Positions 61,416-64,000 of a DNA stretch of 64,000 nt are shown piece by piece (position 1 is the first letter of the stretch; each line of letters begins with the position of its first letter). The DNA is from Ulva prolifera (Eukaryota > Chlorophyta > Ulvophyceae > Ulvales > Ulvaceae). The position numbers and the translations under genes are program-made. Under the pieces are notes generated by a model, which was not told where the DNA came from, did no database searches, and saw nothing but the letters and a program-made list of their open reading frames with translations. The stretch spans positions 7,213,810 through 7,277,809 of the forward strand of contig CM041197.1 of the NCBI GenBank assembly GCA_023078555.1, read 5' to 3'.

Positions 61416-64000
61416 TAGCAGTGCTTCCATGTCGCGCAGTCGCTGCTCGGCTGATTCGCGAACCAGCTCGGCTGGCGCAGCGGTTGGCCGGGTCGGAGGA
61501 ATGTGTTGGCAGTCACAACGCTTTTGCACGCCATCACAGCGAATATATGGATGTGGGTTGTGTCAGGTGTGGCTAGCAGTGCTTCCATGTCGCGCAGTCG
61601 CTCCTCGGCTGATTCGCGAACCAGCTCGGCTGGCGCAGCGGTTGGCCGGGTCGGAGGCATGTGTTGGCAGTCACAGCGCCTTTGCACGCCAGCACAGCCA
61701 ATATATGGATGAGACTTGTGTCAGGTATGGCTAGCAGTGCTTCCATGTCGCGCAGTCGCTCCTCGGCTGATTTGCGAACCAGCCCGGCTGATTCGCGCAT
61801 CAGCTCGGCTGACGCAGCACTTGGCCGGGTTGGGGGCACCTGCCCACAGTCACAGTGCTTTTGCAGGCCAGCGCAGCGAATATATGGATGTTGGTTGTGT
61901 CAGATGTGGCTAGCAGTGCTTCCATGTCGCGCAGTCGCTGCTCGGCTGATTCGCGAACCAGCTCGGCTGGCGCAGCGGTTGGCCGGGTCGGAGGCATGTG
62001 TTGGCAGTCACAGCGCATTTGCACGCCAGCACAGAGAATGTATGGATGTGGGTTGTGTTAGATGTGGCTAGCAGTGCTTCCATGTCGCGCAGTCGCTCCT
62101 CGGCTGATTCGCGAACCAGCTCGGCTGGCGCAGCGGTTGGCCGGGTCGGAGGCATGTGTTGGCAGTCATAGCGCTTTTGCACGCCAGCACAGCGAATATA
62201 TGGATGTGGGTTGTGTCAGATGTGGCTAGCAGTGCTTCCATGTCGCGCAGTCGCTTCTCGGCTGATTCGCGAACCAGCTCGGCTGGCGCAGCGGTTGGCC
62301 GGGTCGGAGGCATGTGTTGGCAGTCACAGCGCCTTTGCACGCCAGCACAGCCAATATATGGATGTGACTTGTGTCAGGTATGGCTAGCAGTGCTTCCATG
62401 TCGCGCAGTCGCTCCTCGGCTGATTTGCGAACCAGCCCGGCTGATTCGCGCATCAGCTCGGCTGACGCAGCACTTGGCCGGGTTGGGGGCACCTGCCCAC
62501 AGTCACAGTGCTTTTGCAGGCCAGCGCAGCGAATATATGGATGTTGGTTGTGTCAGATGTGGCTAGCAGTGCTTCCATGTCGCGCAGTCGCTGCTCGGCT
62601 GATTCGCGAACCAGCTCGGCTGGCGCAGCGGTTGGCCGGGTCGGAGGCATGTGTTGGCAGTCACAGCGCATTTGCACGCCAGCACAGCGAATGTATGGAT
62701 GTGGGTTGTGTTAGATGTGGCTAGCAGTGCTTCCATGTCGCGCAGTCGCTGCTCGGCTGATTCGCGAACCAGCTCGGCTGGCGCAGCGGTTGGCCGGGTC
62801 GGAGGCATGTGTTGGCAGTCACAGCGCTTTTGCACGCCATCACAGCGAATATATGGATGTGGGTTGTGTCAGATGTGGCTAGCAGTGCTTCCATGTCGCG
62901 CAGTCGCTGCTCGGCTGATTCGCGAACCAGCTCGGCTGGCGCAGCGGTTGGCCGGGTCGGAGGCATGTGTTGGCAGTCACAACGCTTTTGCACGCCAGCA
63001 CAGCGAATATATGGATGTGGGTTGTGTCAGGTGTGGCTAGCAGTGCTTCCATGTCGCGCAGTCGCTCCTCGGCTGATTCGCGAACCAGCTCGGCTGGCGC
63101 AGCGGTTGGCCGGGTCGGAGGCATGTGTTGGCAGTCACAGCGCCTTTGCACGCCAGCACAGCCAATATATGGATGTGACTTGTGTCAGGTATGGCTAGCA
63201 GTGCTTCCATGTCGCGCAGTCGCTCCTCGGCTGATTCGCGAACCAGCTCGGCTGGCGCAGCGGTTGGCCGGGTCGGAGGCATGTGTTGGCAGTCACAACG
63301 CTTTTGCACGCCAGCACAGCGAATATATGGATGTGGGTTGTGTCAGGTGTGGCTAGCAGTGCTTCCATGTCGCGCAGTCGCTTCTCGGCTGATTCGCGAA
63401 CCAGCTCGGCTGGCGCAGCGGTTGGCCGGGTCGGAGGCATGTGTTGGCAGTCACAGCGCCTTTGCACGCCAGCACAGCCAATATATGGATGTGACTTGTG
63501 TCAGGTATGGCTAGCAGTGCTTCCATGTCGCGCAGTCGCTCCTCGGCTGATTTGCGAACCAGCCCGGCTGATTCGCGCATCAGCTCGGCTGACGCAGCAC
63601 TTGGCCGGGTTGGGGGCACCTGCCCACAGTCACAGTGCTTTTGCAGGCCAGCGCAGCGAATATATGGATGTTGGTTGTGTCAGATGTGGCTAGCAGTGCT
63701 TCCATGTCGCGCAGTCGCTGCTCGGCTGATTCGCGAACCAGCTCGGCTGGCGCAGCGGTTGGCCGGGTCGGAGGCATGTGTTGGCAGTCACAGCGCATTT
63801 GCACGCCAGCACAGCGAATGTATGGATGTGGGTTGTGTTAGATGTGGCTAGCAGTGCTTCCATGTCGCGCAGTCGCTGCTCGGCTGATTCGCGAACCAGC
63901 TCGGCTGGCGCAGCGGTTGGCCGGGTCGGAGGCATGTGTTGGCAGTCACAGCGCTTTTGCACGCCATCACAGCGAATATATGGATGTGGGTTGTGTCAGA
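61317..64000 (+). repeat. 2.7-kb segmental duplication, copy 2 (cut by window end)
   Basis: Second copy of 57420-60103, still matching at the last base of the window. Confidence 0.87.
63544..63585 (+). repeat. Example of the 21-bp internal duplication defining L monomers
   Basis: Two adjacent 21-bp copies start at 63544 and 63565, each beginning CGGCTGAT. They differ mainly at GCGAACCAGCC versus GCGCATCAGCT. S monomers have one copy. The second copy always carries GCGCATCAGC, so all L monomers descend from one duplication event. Confidence 0.92.

Larger units (their letters stand above)
10214..64000 (+). repeat. Satellite array, right arm (about 330 monomers)
   Basis: Continuous head-to-tail satellite to the window end in the same orientation as the left arm. 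A typical S monomer is 62721-62878 (158 bp) and a typical L monomer is 63511-63689 (179 bp). Shared blocks include CTAGCAGTGCTTCCATG, CGCGCAGTCGC, GGCTGATTCGCGAACCAGC, TTGGCCGGGTCGG and CACGCCAGCACAGC. Monomer length, high copy number, homogeneity and higher-order structure match known centromeric satellites (155-180 bp), but location and function cannot be proven here. No gene interrupts it. All open frames inside are low-complexity readings of the same monomer in three phases. Confidence 0.97.

Noticed and set aside
10214-64000. Hundreds of open frames of 60-190 codons on both strands of the satellite
   Set aside because: The same peptide words recur in all phases, lengths follow monomer arithmetic, and none has a start, domain or codon pattern of a gene.
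1-64000. CENP-B box in the satellite
   Set aside because: The TTCG of GATTCGCGAACCAGC is not followed by the required A and CGGG at the right spacing in any monomer type inspected.

Overview
The window is eukaryotic non-coding DNA, most likely pericentromeric or centromeric heterochromatin. Tandem satellite occupies about 57 of the 64 kb. I see no convincing bacterial or organellar gene, rRNA, tRNA or CRISPR array. The species cannot be named from the sequence alone.

Layout. Positions 1-3139 and 10214-64000 are two arms of one satellite array in a single orientation. The array is built from 158-bp (S) and 179-bp (L) monomers. L differs from S by a 21-bp internal tandem duplication plus several linked diagnostic bases. 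The right arm holds roughly 330 monomers and is cut by the window end. It is a patchwork of in-register duplications whose offsets (316, 337, 474, 653, 674, 1127, 1422, 1601, 3897 and 5182 bp) equal whole numbers of 158-bp units plus whole numbers of 21-bp inserts. This is the signature of unequal exchange between aligned monomers.

The arms are separated by a 7,074-bp insertion (3140-10213). It has perfect 9-bp terminal inverted repeats (CGTCTGTAC...GTACAGACG) and a TA target duplication. Intact 'empty sites' with the same flanks exist elsewhere in the array, for example at 11900-11901. The left subterminal region carries helically spaced CGCCCTT/AAGGGCG motifs, followed by a chain of overlapping palindromes (3418-3597). 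Inside the insertion lies a second, nested element (5255-7137, 1,883 bp). It has 84-bp perfect inverted ends, imperfect subterminal homology out to about 250 bp, and a perfect 8-bp target duplication (CCTAGGAT). To its right is an independent 172-bp tandem array of about ten units (7646-9341), some carrying a TATATAAG box.

Coding content is very weak. Two minus-strand open stretches (7170-7706 and 9259-9783) look somewhat protein-like. The second has a possible degenerate FLYWCH-type zinc-finger pattern, as found in Mutator-like transposases. Neither is a confident gene, and both transposon-like elements appear non-autonomous. Open frames inside the satellite are by-products of the repeat: the 158- and 179-bp periods are not multiples of three, so the same words are read in all frames.

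The history read from the sequence is: satellite formation; insertion of the 7-kb element at a TA; insertion of the 1.9-kb element into it (order relative to the 172-bp amplification unknown); and continuing homogenisation of the satellite, with the freshest-looking large duplications between 43 and 64 kb.
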